Shown: positions 33,211 to 45,668 of the stretch, piece by piece
Numbering within the stretch: the stretch's first letter is position 1
Layout of the letters: each line of letters opens with the position of its first letter
From: Microbulbifer litoralis
Lineage (GTDB): Bacteria; Pseudomonadota; Gammaproteobacteria; Pseudomonadales; Cellvibrionaceae
Length of the DNA stretch: 64,000 bases
Assembly (NCBI RefSeq): GCF_023634065.1
Contig: NZ_JALKCV010000001.1
Coordinates: 62,001 to 126,000 of the forward strand
Reading direction: 5' to 3'
Notes under the pieces: generated by a model
What the model saw: the letters and a program-made list of their open reading frames with translations, nothing else
What the model was told of the DNA's origin: nothing
Database searches by the model: none
Position numbers and translations under genes: made by a program

Positions 33211-33558
33211 GGTGACCTCCTCGACGGGTCATTACTCAATACGGTGTTCGGTTACGATTGACGCCACTGCGGGCGACGCCAACTGGGATTCTGGGAGCAG
33301 TGCAGTGGATCGCCGGCGGCTCATCGCGATCATCGCTCGGGGACAGGCGGGGACAAAATGCCGGCGCCGCCGGGTAAAAAAACGGGTGGGAGGGTACTGC
33401 AACTGGTTGCGAAAGCTTCACCATCTGTAAAAAATTATTGTGAATAACTTTTCAAGTGTAGCAGGAAATAAGAGAGATGGCCGTCCAGGAGGCAAGCTGT
33501 ACCCCGCCCGGACAATAGCGGGGGCATACCAAAAACGCATTTTCTCCTATAAAAAACC
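33211..33558. other. Intergenic stretch without a convincing gene
   Basis: The frames here have biased, low-complexity translations and no family resemblance. The right edge holds the A-run and left arm of the purL terminator (33551-33563), which is split by an inserted element. Confidence 0.6.
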
Positions 33559-33802
33559 CGCTCTATTGAACAATGCCGATCAGTTAAGCCACACAGTCGC
33601 GGCAAAGGCCCTGATGCCGGGGGCAGCCTTGCGAGACTGTCTGCGAGAGGGACCTCGCAGACAAGCCTACAGGGACGTATTCACGGCGTGTCTCGCAAGG
33701 CTGCACCCGGTAGCAGGGCCGCCCCAATGCCAGCTAAAGCCTCGCGCAATCTCAGCTGCCAGGCCTTAACCCGTTCAACTGACCGGCATTGCGCTCTATT
33801 GA
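33559..33802. mobile_element. Terminator-inserted palindromic element, copy 1, with 11-bp target duplications
   Basis: CGCTCTATTGA occurs at 33559-33569 and 33792-33802. Between them lies a 222-base element with inverted ends CAATGCCGATCAGTTAA and its partner CAACTGACCGGCATTG. Removing it and one repeat restores CCCGCTC-TATT-GAGCGGG flanked by A6 and T6, a bidirectional terminator behind purL. The folded core is 33607-33720. No protein is encoded. Copy 2 at 54022-54278 is nearly identical. Confidence 0.85.
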
Positions 33803-33832
33803 GCGGGTTTTTCAACAGTCGCGGAGTGCGCC

Positions 33833-36800
33833 TCAATCGACGAAAACCCGCGCGTTGCGGAACAGGCGCATCCAGCCGGAATCCTCCTGCCAGTCGTCCG
33901 GGTGCCAGCTGTTGCTGACCGCACGGGCGACCCGCTCCGGGTGCGGCATCATGATGGTGACGCGCCCGTCCTCGGAGCACAGCGAGGTGATGCCGTTGGC
34001 CGAACCGTTGGGGTTGGCCGGATAGGTATGGGTGACCTCGCGCCGGTTGTTGAGGTAGCGCATGGCGATGGTGCCGGATTTTTCGCAGGCCTCCAGCGCC
34101 TTTTCATCGGCGAACTCCACCCGTCCCTCACCGTGGGCCACCGCCACCGGCATGATGGAACCGGCCATACCCTTGAACAATACCGAGGGGGAATCGTCGA
34201 TCCCCACCAGCGCAAAACGCGCCTCGTACTGCTCGGACAGGTTGCGCACAAAGCGCGGCCAGTGATCGGCGCCGGGGATCAGTTCCTTGATCACCGAGAA
34301 CATCTGGCAGCCGTTGCACACCCCCAGGCCGAAGGTATCCTTCCTGTTGAAAAACGCCTCGAACTGGTCGCGCGCGCGATCGTTGAACAGGATCGTCTTG
34401 GCCCAGCCCTCGCCGGCACCGAGTACGTCGCCGTAGGAGAAACCGCCGCAGCCCACCAGGCCCTTGAAGTCATTCAACGCTATGCGCCCAGCGAGAATAT
34501 CGCTCATGTGCACATCCACGGCATTGAAGCCGGCGCGGTGGAAGGCGTGCGCCATTTCCACCTGGCTGTTGACGCCCTGCTCGCGCAGTACCGCCACCTT
34601 CGGCCGCGCGCCTTTCTTGATATAGGGCGCGCTGATGTCCTCGTTGATATCGTAGGTCAACTGCACCGACAGGCCCGGGTCGTCCTCGCGGGCAATGGCG
34701 GCGAACTCCTGCGCGGCGCAGTCGGCGTTGTCGCGCAGGGACTGGATCTGGTAACTGGTCTCGGACCAGACCTCCTGCATGCGGGCGCGGCCACCGCGGA
34801 AGATCTCGGTATCCTCGCGGGTGATCCGCAACAGGCCCTCGTCGTTCAGGCTGCCGATGCGGTGCGCCGGCACACCGGCGGAGGCAAAGCGGCGCACCAG
34901 CATACCGGCGTCGCTGGCCGGCACCTGCAGCACCGCACCCAATTCCTCGCTGAACAGTGCCGCGATCGGGTCCTCACCCAGATCGAAGATTTCCACGTCC
35001 ATCCCCACGCGGCCGGCGAAACACATCTCCGCCAGTGTGGTAAACAGGCCGCCATCGGAGCGGTCGTGATAGGCGATAACCTTCTCCTCCGCCAGCAGTT
35101 CCTGCATGACGTCGAAGAAGCCTTTCAGGCGGCGGGGGTCGTCCAGGTCCGCCGGCTCCTCGCCGAGCTGGTTGTAGACCTGCGCCAGGGCCGAACCGCC
35201 GAGGCGGTTCCTGCCGGCCCCCAGGTCCACCAGAATCAGTTCGCTCTCGCCTTTCTTGGTACGACGCAACTGCGGCGTCACCACCTTGCGCACGTCGGTG
35301 ACCGGCGAGAAGGCGGAGATAACCAGTGACAGCGGTGCCGTAACCGCCTTTTCCTGGCCGTCATTCCAGGCGGTACGCATGGACATGGAGTCCTTACCCA
35401 CCGGAATGGTGATACCCAATTCGGGGCACAGCTCCATCCCCACGGCTTCCACGGTGCGGTAGAGTTTTTCCTCTTCGCCCGGGTGGCCGGCGGCACACAT
35501 CCAGTTGGCCGACAGTTTGATATCCGAGAGTTTGGCGATCGGTGCACTGGCGATATTGGTGATCGCCTCGCCCACCGCCAGGCGGCCGGAGGCCGGCGCG
35601 TCCAGCAGTGCCACCGGGGTGCGCTCCCCCATGGCCATGGCCTCGCCGGCGGTGCTGTCGTAGGAGACCGTGGTTACGGCACAGTCCGCCACCGGCACCT
35701 GCCAAGGACCCACCATCTGGTCGCGGGACACCTGCCCGGTTACCGTGCGGTCGCCGATGGTGATCAGGAAACTCTTGCTGGCCACCGTCGGCAGGCGCAG
35801 TACCCGCTCGGCGGCCTCGTTCAGGTCGATACCCGCAGTCTCAAACGCCTTTGTCTCGACCACGCGCTTTTCCGCCTCCCGGTGCATCTTCGGCGGCTTG
35901 CCGAACAGCACCGACATGGGCAGGTCCACCGGCTTGGCGTCGAACTTCCTGTCGTTCAGCAGCAGTCGCTTGTCCTCGGTGGCCTCGCCCACCACTGCGT
36001 AGGGCGCGCGCTCGCGCGCGCAGATGCCCTCAAAGCGTTCCAGATCGTCCGGCATCACCGCCAGCACGTAGCGCTCCTGGGATTCGTTGCACCAGATTTC
36101 CAGCGGGCTCATGCCCGGCTCGTCATTGGGCACGTCGCGCAGTTCGAACCTGCCGCCGGTACCGCCGTCCTTCACCAGTTCCGGGAAGGCGTTGGACAGG
36201 CCGCCAGCACCGACATCGTGGATAAAGGCGATGGGGTTCTTGTCCCCCTGCTGCCAGCACTGGTCGATCACCTCCTGGCAGCGGCGTTCAATTTCCGGGT
36301 TCTGGCGCTGCACCGAGGCGAAATCCAGCTGCTCGGAGCTGGTGCCGCTGGCCATGGAGGAGGCGGCGCCGCCGCCCAGGCCGATCAGCATGGCCGGACC
36401 GCCGAGCACCACCAGTTTGGCGCCGGGCGCAAACTCCGGTTTGTCGATATGCGCCTCGCGGATATTGCCGTAGCCACCGGCGATCATGATCGGCTTGTGG
36501 TAGCCGCGGCGCTCGCCGCCGAAATCCTCTTCAAAGGTACGGAAATAGCCGCAGATATTCGGGCGGCCGAATTCGTTATTGAAAGTGGCGCCGCCGATGG
36601 GCCCCTCGATCATGATCTCCAGCGGCGTGACGATGCGCTCCGGCTTGCCGTAATCCACCTCCCACGGCTGCAGGTGGTCGGGAATCTGCAGGTTGGAGAC
36701 GGTGAAGCCGGTCAGGCCCACCTTGGGCTTGGAGCCGCGGCCCACGGCGCCCTCGTCGCGGATCTCGCCGCCGGCGCCGGTGCCGGCGCCCGGGAAGGGT

Positions 36801-37702
36801 GCGATGGCGGTCGGGTGGTTGTGGGTCTCCACCTTCATCAGCAGGTGGATGGGTTCGACGCTGAAGCCGTATTCCTTCGTCTCCGGATCGGGATAGAAAC
36901 GGCCCGCTTCACTGCCCACCACCACCGCGGCGTTGTCGGCGTAGGCAGACAGCACATTGTCGCCGCCGACGCGATAGGTGTTCTTGATCATGCCGAACAG
37001 GGAGTGCGGCATCTCCTGGCCGTCGATGGTCCAGGAGGCATTGAAAATCTTGTGGCGGCAGTGTTCGGAGTTCGCCTGGGCGAACATCATCAATTCCACA
37101 TCGGTGGGATTGCGCTCCAATTCCTGGAAGCTCGTCATCAGGTAGTCGATTTCATCCGCCGCCAGCGCCAGGCCCAGGTTGACATTGGCCTCCTCCAGCG
37201 CCGTGCGGCCGCCGTCGAGCAGGTTGACACCAGCCAACTGGCGCGGCGCCTCCTCGCGGAACAGCTGCGCGGCCTGCTCCAGGTCGCCCAGCACTGCCTC
37301 CACCATGCGATCGTGCAACAGCGGCGCGAGTTTCGTCCGTTCAGCATCGGTTAATTCAATGCCGGTAACATAGTAGGCGATACCCCGCTCCAGGCGATGG
37401 ATCTGCGCCAGGCCGGCGTTGTGGGCGATATCGGTGGCCTTGGAGGACCAGGGCGAGATGGTGCCCGGGCGCGGCACCACCAGCAGCAGCTCGCCCCGGG
37501 GCTTGTGCTTTTCCTCGGTGGGGCCGTACTGCAGCAAGCGCTCCAGCACCGCCTCGTCGTCGCTGTCCAGCTCGTCGGTATCAGCGAAGTGGACATATTC
37601 GGCGTAGATCTCTTCGATCGAGGGCTGCAGGGCGCGCAGCTGGTTGAGTAACTTTTGGTGGCGGAATTTCGACAGTGCGGGAGCACCACGCAGAACTAGC
37701 AT
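33833..37702 (-). CDS. purL: Phosphoribosylformylglycinamidine synthase
   Basis: A 1289-residue single-chain enzyme, as in E. coli (1295). It converts FGAR to FGAM with glutamine and ATP in purine synthesis. The N-terminal domain starts [17 protein letters not shown]; the synthetase part has [38 protein letters not shown] and [19 protein letters not shown]; the C-terminal glutaminase has [19 protein letters not shown] and the nucleophile in LGVCNGCQM, with the His in MMPHPERV. The ATG at 37702 matches known starts; the longer frame adds unrelated sequence. Its terminator has been split by an inserted element. Confidence 0.97.
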   Translation of the reverse strand: MLVLRGAPALSKFRHQKLLNQLRALQPSIEEIYAEYVHFADTDELDSDDEAVLERLLQYGPTEEKHKPRGELLLVVPRPGTISPWSSKATDIAHNAGLAQIHRLERGIAYYVTGIELTDAERTKLAPLLHDRMVEAVLGDLEQAAQLFREEAPRQLAGVNLLDGGRTALEEANVNLGLALAADEIDYLMTSFQELERNPTDVELMMFAQANSEHCRHKIFNASWTIDGQEMPHSLFGMIKNTYRVGGDNVLSAYADNAAVVVGSEAGRFYPDPETKEYGFSVEPIHLLMKVETHNHPTAIAPFPGAGTGAGGEIRDEGAVGRGSKPKVGLTGFTVSNLQIPDHLQPWEVDYGKPERIVTPLEIMIEGPIGGATFNNEFGRPNICGYFRTFEEDFGGERRGYHKPIMIAGGYGNIREAHIDKPEFAPGAKLVVLGGPAMLIGLGGGAASSMASGTSSEQLDFASVQRQNPEIERRCQEVIDQCWQQGDKNPIAFIHDVGAGGLSNAFPELVKDGGTGGRFELRDVPNDEPGMSPLEIWCNESQERYVLAVMPDDLERFEGICARERAPYAVVGEATEDKRLLLNDRKFDAKPVDLPMSVLFGKPPKMHREAEKRVVETKAFETAGIDLNEAAERVLRLPTVASKSFLITIGDRTVTGQVSRDQMVGPWQVPVADCAVTTVSYDSTAGEAMAMGERTPVALLDAPASGRLAVGEAITNIASAPIAKLSDIKLSANWMCAAGHPGEEEKLYRTVEAVGMELCPELGITIPVGKDSMSMRTAWNDGQEKAVTAPLSLVISAFSPVTDVRKVVTPQLRRTKKGESELILVDLGAGRNRLGGSALAQVYNQLGEEPADLDDPRRLKGFFDVMQELLAEEKVIAYHDRSDGGLFTTLAEMCFAGRVGMDVEIFDLGEDPIAALFSEELGAVLQVPASDAGMLVRRFASAGVPAHRIGSLNDEGLLRITREDTEIFRGGRARMQEVWSETSYQIQSLRDNADCAAQEFAAIAREDDPGLSVQLTYDINEDISAPYIKKGARPKVAVLREQGVNSQVEMAHAFHRAGFNAVDVHMSDILAGRIALNDFKGLVGCGGFSYGDVLGAGEGWAKTILFNDRARDQFEAFFNRKDTFGLGVCNGCQMFSVIKELIPGADHWPRFVRNLSEQYEARFALVGIDDSPSVLFKGMAGSIMPVAVAHGEGRVEFADEKALEACEKSGTIAMRYLNNRREVTHTYPANPNGSANGITSLCSEDGRVTIMMPHPERVARAVSNSWHPDDWQEDSGWMRLFRNARVFVD

Positions 37703-38103
37703 TGCGGGAGTTTGCCTCTTGTCTGAACTGGAACCTGGTTGGAGCCCCGGCGCAGTGAAAGATCGCGCAAGGCCCCGGGGATTGGAGAGGGCGCCATTGT
37801 ACCCGAAGCCGGGCCGCTCCAACACTGCCCCGGCACCACGGAAACTGCCCCGCCGGACAATTGGCGCGCGGCAACGAAACTGGCGGATAAATCATCCGCT
37901 CGGCCAGGGGAGCGGGTTGATCTACTAAAATTAGCCCATAGATGCAACTCCACAGATCACACTGCCAATTCTCCAATTTGGGCAATCTGTCACCAAATGA
38001 GGTAAAATTGGCAGCCTTTGTACCGGCCCCGCCGCTCAGGAAGAGCACCGTCGGTACCCGCTGAAATAAAAAGCGATAACTAAAGGATTAGAGGGGACTG
38101 CCT
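37703..38103. other. Divergent purL-mltF intergenic region
   Basis: About 400 bases without a convincing gene, expected to hold both promoters. The part near mltF is AT-richer, and TGCCAATT (37963-37970) with AATTGGCA (38006-38013) forms an inverted repeat. I see no clear PurR site. Confidence 0.5.
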
Positions 38104-39585
38104 ATGATCATGAAAAGCCGCCTGTTGCGCTACAGCCGCCGCCTGACCAAGGGTCTGGTGCTGGCCTGTTGCGCCTCGCTGATCGTGGCGAGCAAGACGC
38201 CGGACACGCTGGAGAAGGTCAAGGCATCCGGCAAACTGGTCGTATTGTCCCAGAACGGTCCCACCACCTATTACGAAGATGCCAGCGGCGCCCATACCGG
38301 GTTCGAGTACGGCATGCTGAGCGCCTTTGCCCAGGAACTGGGCGTGGCGCTGGAAATTCGCGACGTCCACGACCTGAACCGGATGTTCTCCCGCCTGCAG
38401 GACCCACAGGAGGGCGCCCAACTGGCTGCCGCCGGCCTCACCGTGACCCCGGAACGCCGCGAGCAGGTACGCTTCACCCCGTCCTACTTCGAGATCCGCC
38501 AGCAGGTGATCTACCGCCTGGGCGAGGACCGCCCCACCTCCATCGCCGACCTGCAGGGCAAGCACGTGGCGGTCATCGCCGGCAGTGCCCACGCCGAGCA
38601 GTTGCGCCGGCTCTCCAGGCGCTACCCGGAGCTGGAATGGGACGAGATTTCCGATGTCGACGCGATGGAACTGATCGAAATGGTCAACGAGGGCGAATAC
38701 CACTACGCTATCGTCGACTCCAACGCCTACTCGGTCCACCGCGGCCTCTACGCCAACACCTACCCCGCCTTCAACCTGACCCAGTTCCAGCCGGTGGCCT
38801 GGGCCTTTCCCAAAGGCGAGGATGACAGCCTCTACCGCGCCGCGCGCCGCTTCATGCTGCGGGCCAACACCAGTGGACTGGTGGCCGAACTGCGCGAGGA
38901 ATTCTTCGGCCACGTCAGCAAGCTGAACGCCGGCGGCGCCCAGGCTTTCGCCCGGCGCACCCGCGAGCGGCTGCCCAAGTGGCGCGACGAACTGCAGAAG
39001 GTGGCCACCGACTACGACCTGGACTGGCACCTGCTGGCGGCACTCAGCTACCAGGAGTCCTACTGGAACCCACGGGCCCGTTCCCGCACCGGCGTGCGCG
39101 GCCTGATGATGCTGACCCGCGGCACCGCGCGCGAACTGGGCGTCAACCGCCTGGACCCGGAGGAAAGCATCGAGGGCGGCGCCCGCTACCTGGTCAAGAT
39201 CCGCGACAAGATCCCCGAACGTATCCGCGAGCCGGATCGCACCTTCATGGCCCTGGCCGCCTACAACGTCGGCTACGGCCACCTGGAGGACGCGCGCGTC
39301 CTGACCGAGAAAATGGGCGGCAGCCCGGACCGCTGGCAGGACGTGCGCGATCACCTGCCGCTGCTGGCCAAACGCCAGTATTACAAACACACCAAGCACG
39401 GCTACGCCCGCGGCTGGGAACCGGTCACCTATGTGCAGAATATCCGCCACTACCAGGCCCTGTTGACCTGGAACAGCCGTATCGAGGAACAGCGCCTGGC
39501 CGCGGCCAACGACGAGGAGGCGGAAGCCCTGGCGGATGTCGCGACCGTGAAGGCGGAAACGGCCGCGGCGGCGTCGGCGCTCTGA
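38104..39585 (+). CDS. mltF: Membrane-bound lytic murein transglycosylase F
   Basis: A 493-residue peptidoglycan lytic enzyme. After an N-terminal export signal (GLVLACCASLIVA) comes a periplasmic solute-binding-like domain (about 40-270; LVVLSQNGPTTYYEDASGA, FEYGMLSAFAQELG) and a C-terminal lysozyme-like domain (about 290-460) with the catalytic Glu in LAALSYQESYWNPRA and AAYNVGYGHLEDAR. GAGGGG seven bases before 38104 supports that ATG. The purL/mltF divergent order is the same as in E. coli. The tail is rich in Ala and Glu. Confidence 0.95.
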   Translation: MIMKSRLLRYSRRLTKGLVLACCASLIVASKTPDTLEKVKASGKLVVLSQNGPTTYYEDASGAHTGFEYGMLSAFAQELGVALEIRDVHDLNRMFSRLQDPQEGAQLAAAGLTVTPERREQVRFTPSYFEIRQQVIYRLGEDRPTSIADLQGKHVAVIAGSAHAEQLRRLSRRYPELEWDEISDVDAMELIEMVNEGEYHYAIVDSNAYSVHRGLYANTYPAFNLTQFQPVAWAFPKGEDDSLYRAARRFMLRANTSGLVAELREEFFGHVSKLNAGGAQAFARRTRERLPKWRDELQKVATDYDLDWHLLAALSYQESYWNPRARSRTGVRGLMMLTRGTARELGVNRLDPEESIEGGARYLVKIRDKIPERIREPDRTFMALAAYNVGYGHLEDARVLTEKMGGSPDRWQDVRDHLPLLAKRQYYKHTKHGYARGWEPVTYVQNIRHYQALLTWNSRIEEQRLAAANDEEAEALADVATVKAETAAAASAL

Positions 39586-39603
39586 GAGGAGCCCGGCGGC
39601 ATT

Positions 39604-40290
39604 TCACGAGCGGTCGGTCCGCTCGCGCCTAACCAGGTTCAGCAGCCAGCGGGCCAAGAGCGGGAATAACGCCAGCAGGGCGAAGGACAGAACCAGTTCC
39701 GGCGAGAGGATATCGGACAGCCCATCGATCCGCCCCAACTGGGTACCCGCATTCACGTAGATCATCGTCGCCGGCAGCATGCCGACCTGGCTGATCCAGT
39801 AAAAGGGCCAGATCCGGATACGGGTCAGGCCCATCAGGATATTGATCAGCACAAATGGAAAGACAGGCACCAGCCGCAGTGCAAACAGGAAGAAACGCCC
39901 GTCCCGCTCCATACCGCGGTAGACCGCCCGCAGGCGCCCGCCAAAACGCCACTGCACCCAGTCGTGCAGCAGATAGCGGGAGGTGAGGAAAGCGATGGTG
40001 GCACCGAGACTCGATGCGAATGAGGCAATCAGGGTGCCCCAGAAAAGCCCGAACAGGGCGCCGACAGCCAGCGACAGGATGATCGCCCCCGGCACGGACA
40101 GGCCGGTAACCAGGATATAGACCGCAGTAAACAGCAACCCCATCGCCAGCGGCGATGCGTCCCGCCAGGTCTCAAACTGTTGTTGCTGCCGCTTCAGGTT
40201 CTCCAGCGTCAACCACTGGTGCAGATCGAGCCAGTAAAACGCCAGGCCGACAGCCAGCAGTGCGGCGATCAATAGGACTTTCTTGCTCAT
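39604..40290 (-). CDS. VTT/TVP38 (DedA-related) membrane protein
   Basis: A 228-residue inner-membrane protein of the TVP38/TMEM64 group. Helix 1 is VLLIAALLAVGLAFYWL; the VTT core shows VTGLSVPGAIILSLAVGALF, GLFWGTLIASFASSLGATIA and ALRLVPVFPFVLINILMGLT. These proteins are probably lipid scramblase-like or affect membrane homeostasis. The ATG at 40290 is preferred over a GTG six bases earlier. It faces mltF tail to tail, with 18 bases between the stops. Confidence 0.9.
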   Translation of the reverse strand: MSKKVLLIAALLAVGLAFYWLDLHQWLTLENLKRQQQQFETWRDASPLAMGLLFTAVYILVTGLSVPGAIILSLAVGALFGLFWGTLIASFASSLGATIAFLTSRYLLHDWVQWRFGGRLRAVYRGMERDGRFFLFALRLVPVFPFVLINILMGLTRIRIWPFYWISQVGMLPATMIYVNAGTQLGRIDGLSDILSPELVLSFALLALFPLLARWLLNLVRRERTDRS

Positions 40291-40409
40291 CAACACTCTG
40301 CTGTTGGCCGCGGCAACCAGCCGGATTTCCCTTACTCCCCCTGCAGCGGATTTCAGTATAGGAGTGGTCGCGGGCCCTGCCCTGTATATTGTTCCGCCGG
40401 ATGCAAAAA

Positions 40410-40439
40410 GGGCCGCCCCTTGCGGGGCGGCCCTTTTTT
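40410..40439 (-). terminator. Intrinsic terminator of the TCA operon (bidirectional)
   Basis: GGGCCGCCCC and GGGGCGGCCC form a perfect 10-bp stem with a TTGC loop. A5 lies on the left (40405-40409) and T6 on the right (40434-40439), so it serves minus-strand sucD transcripts and could also stop plus-strand ones. Confidence 0.92.
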
Positions 40440-40478
40440 CGGGGTGGGAGCGCGGAGTTCCCGTATCCCGATCTCAGC

Positions 40479-41351
40479 TTACCACTTGGCAGCTTCTTTC
40501 AGCGCGTCGCCGATCTCGGCCAGGGAGCGCACGGTTTTGACACCGGCGTCTTCCAGTGCGGCGAATTTCTCGTCCGCAGTGCCTTTACCTCCGGAGATGA
40601 TCGCACCGGCGTGGCCCATGCGCTTTCCGGGAGGAGCGGTGACACCGGCGATGTAGGAAACCACCGGCTTGGAGACATTCTCCTTGATGTAGGCCGCCGC
40701 TTCCTCTTCCGCGGTACCGCCGATCTCGCCGATCATGACGATGGCTTCGGTCTGCGGATCCTTCTCGAACATCTCCAGGATGTCGATGAAGTTGGAGCCC
40801 GGGATGGGGTCGCCGCCGATGCCCACGCAGGTGGACTGGCCGAAGCCGTGATCGGTGGTCTGCTTGACCGCCTCGTAGGTCAGGGTGCCGGAGCGGGATA
40901 CGATGCCCACTTTGCCCGGCTTGTGGATGTGGCCCGGCATGATGCCGATCTTGCATTCACCGGGAGTGATCACGCCCGGGCAGTTGGGGCCGATCAGGCG
41001 CACGCCCAGCTCGTCGCATTTCACTTTCGCGTCCAGCATGTCCAGGGTCGGGATACCCTCGGTGATGCAGACGATCAGCTTGATACCGCCGTTGGCCGCT
41101 TCCAGGATGGAATCCTTACAGAAAGGCGCGGGCACGTAGATCACAGACGCTTCCGCACCGGTGGCTTCAACCGCTTCCTTGACAGTGTTGAAAACCGGCA
41201 GGCCCAGGTGTTCCTGGCCGCCCTTGCCCGGGGTCACACCGCCGACCATCTTGGTACCGTAGGCGATCGCCTGTTCGGAGTGGAAAGTGCCCTGTGAGCC
41301 GGTGAAGCCCTGGCAGATCACTTTGGTGTCTTTGTTAATCAGTACTGACAT
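40479..41351 (-). CDS. sucD: Succinyl-CoA ligase alpha subunit
   Basis: A 290-residue subunit that binds CoA and carries the phospho-histidine of the ATP- or GTP-forming succinyl-CoA to succinate step. Visible: [20 protein letters not shown] at the N-terminus for CoA binding, [20 protein letters not shown], and the active-site His in [15 protein letters not shown] near residue 247. It starts two bases after the sucC stop and ends the operon; a strong terminator follows. Confidence 0.97.
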   Translation of the reverse strand: MSVLINKDTKVICQGFTGSQGTFHSEQAIAYGTKMVGGVTPGKGGQEHLGLPVFNTVKEAVEATGAEASVIYVPAPFCKDSILEAANGGIKLIVCITEGIPTLDMLDAKVKCDELGVRLIGPNCPGVITPGECKIGIMPGHIHKPGKVGIVSRSGTLTYEAVKQTTDHGFGQSTCVGIGGDPIPGSNFIDILEMFEKDPQTEAIVMIGEIGGTAEEEAAAYIKENVSKPVVSYIAGVTAPPGKRMGHAGAIISGGKGTADEKFAALEDAGVKTVRSLAEIGDALKEAAKW

Positions 41352-41353
41352 GA

Positions 41354-42520
<1,167 letters not shown>

Positions 42521-42578
42521 AGTTGATACCAATTCATCAGTAAAAATTTAGAGGTGGGGTTACCCCCCTCTCCCCCGG

Positions 42579-42601
42579 CCCCTCTCCCGAGGGGAGAGGG
42601 G
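42579..42601. other. Perfect 10-bp GC-rich hairpin
   Basis: CCCCTCTCCC, GAG, GGGAGAGGGG lies between lpdA and sucC and next to the heptamer array. No T-run follows on the minus strand, so read-through into sucCD is expected. Confidence 0.6.
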
Positions 42602-42611
42602 GGAGTTCGTG

Positions 42612-42657
42612 CCGAGTCCCGAGTCCCGAGTCCCGAGTCCCGAGTCCCGAGTCCCGA
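42612..42657. repeat. Heptamer tandem repeat (GTCCCGA), six copies plus a partial
   Basis: Same unit as the array at 30321-30382. It ends three bases before the lpdA stop codon on the minus strand. Confidence 0.95.
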
Positions 42658-42659
42658 AA

Positions 42660-44171
<1,512 letters not shown>

Positions 44172-44210
44172 TTACATCAGTTCTGTGACGACATTAAAGT
44201 CCAATGCGAA

Positions 44211-44322
44211 GGCGCTGATGCCGGTATTGTTTTGCGAGACTGTTGGCGAGAGGGACCTCGCCGACAAGCCTACAGGGATGTATATACGGCGTGTCTCGCA
44301 AAACAATACCGGTAGTAGCGCC
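44211..44322. repeat. Folded repeat core, copy 3 (no outer element ends)
   Basis: A 112-base structure between sucB and lpdA. GGCGCT/AGCGCC and a 20-base arm from CCGGTATTG to GCGAGAC pair with the right side; inside is GGCGAG-AGGGAC-CTCGCC, then ACAAGCCTACAGGGATGTAT. It matches the core of the elements at 33607-33720 and 54104-54231 in its loops and differs in the stems by paired changes. Confidence 0.8.
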
Positions 44323-44347
44323 GCCACGGAGCCAGAAATAGCCGCCG

Positions 44348-45562
44348 TTAAACCTCGAGCAGAATCCGCGCCGGATCCTCGATCATTTCCTTGATCGCGA
44401 CCAGGAAGCCGACCGCTTCCTTGCCATCGACCAGGCGGTGATCATAGGACAGCGCCAGGTACATCATCGGCAGGATTTCCACCTTGCCGTCTACCGCCAT
44501 CGGGCGCTCCTGGATCTTGTGCATGCCCAGGATCGCGGTCTGCGGCGGGTTCAGGATCGGCGTGGACAGCAGGGAGCCGAAGACACCGCCGTTGGTGATG
44601 GTAAAGGTGCCACCGGTCATCTCGTCGATGGACAGCTTGCCGTCGCGGGCGCGCACACCCAGGTCGCGGATATTGTTCTCCATATCCGCCAGGCCCATAT
44701 TCTCCGCGTTGCGCAGAATCGGCACCACCAGGCCTTTCGGGGAAGAAACCGCAACACCGATATCCTGGTAACCGTGGTAGACGATATCGTTACCGTCGAT
44801 GGACGCATTCACGGCCGAGTAGCGCTTCAGCGCTTCCACCGCCGCTTTCACGAAGAAGCCCATAAAACCCAGGCGGGTACCGTTGTGCTTCTTCTCAAAC
44901 AGGTCCTTGTAGTTCTTGCGCAGGTCCATGACCGGCTTCATGTTCACCTCGTTGAAGGTGGTGAGCATGGCCGTGGACTGGGACGCATCCAGCAGGCGCT
45001 CGGCGATACGCTTGCGCATGCGGGTCATGGGTACGCGCTTCTCGACGCGCTCGCCACCGGAAGTGCTGACTTCCGCGGCAGCCGCAGCCGGTGCGGCAGC
45101 GGGGGCCTTTTCGGCCTTCTGCACATCTTCCTTGGTGATGCGGCCACCTTTGCCGGAGCCTTTCACGGAGGACAGATCCACGCCCTTCTCATCCGCCAGT
45201 TTGCGCGCGGCCGGATTCACCAGCTGATCGCCATCGCCTTTGGACTCTTCTTTCGGCGCTTCCTCTTTCTTCTCTTCCGCGGCTTCCTCTTTGCCACCCT
45301 CGTCTTTGGACGCGCCGCCACCGGCGCCTTCCTCGAATTTGGCAATCACTTCGTTGGACAGGACGGTGTCGCCCTCATCCTTGATGATTTCGCTGATGGC
45401 GCCGTCGGCCGGGGCGACCACTTCCAGTACCACTTTGTCGGTTTCGATATCCACGATCAGCTCGTCGCGGGACACGGCTTCACCGGGCTTCTTGTGCCAG
45501 GTGGCGATGCTGCCGTCCTGAACGGATTCGGGGAAAGTTGGCGCTTTAATCTCGATCGTCAT
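44348..45562 (-). CDS. sucB: 2-oxoglutarate dehydrogenase E2, dihydrolipoyl succinyltransferase
   Basis: 404 residues (E. coli 405). One N-terminal lipoyl domain with the lipoylated Lys in [11 protein letters not shown] near residue 43; an acidic, Ala/Glu/Lys-rich linker; a peripheral-subunit-binding domain ([20 protein letters not shown]); and the catalytic domain ending in [16 protein letters not shown] with the active-site His. The start at 45562 (MTIEIKAP) is conserved. It follows sucA by 106 bases. Confidence 0.97.
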   Translation of the reverse strand: MTIEIKAPTFPESVQDGSIATWHKKPGEAVSRDELIVDIETDKVVLEVVAPADGAISEIIKDEGDTVLSNEVIAKFEEGAGGGASKDEGGKEEAAEEKKEEAPKEESKGDGDQLVNPAARKLADEKGVDLSSVKGSGKGGRITKEDVQKAEKAPAAAPAAAAAEVSTSGGERVEKRVPMTRMRKRIAERLLDASQSTAMLTTFNEVNMKPVMDLRKNYKDLFEKKHNGTRLGFMGFFVKAAVEALKRYSAVNASIDGNDIVYHGYQDIGVAVSSPKGLVVPILRNAENMGLADMENNIRDLGVRARDGKLSIDEMTGGTFTITNGGVFGSLLSTPILNPPQTAILGMHKIQERPMAVDGKVEILPMMYLALSYDHRLVDGKEAVGFLVAIKEMIEDPARILLEV

Positions 45563-45668
45563 TGTTCCTGTATCCTGAGATTGTCTCTGCGTAAATTTCT
45601 TGGCTCCCCCTTCCTGCACTCTCCCGCGAACGGGAGATGGCAGAAAGAAGAGCGGCGGATCCCGTCAT

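Noticed and set aside
33551..33812. The pair AAAACCCGCTC and GAGCGGGTTTT as ends of the mobile element itself
   Set aside because: The 11-bp direct repeats inside them show these arms belong to the older terminator, and the element ends are CAATGCC/GGCATTG.
35483..37354. 623-codon plus-strand frame opposite purL
   Set aside because: A GC-rich shadow of purL; His/Gly/Ala/Val-rich translation, no ribosome site and no family.
37703..37825. Longer PurL start at 37825
   Set aside because: The extra residues are not like any PurL N-terminus; [12 protein letters not shown] begins at 37702.
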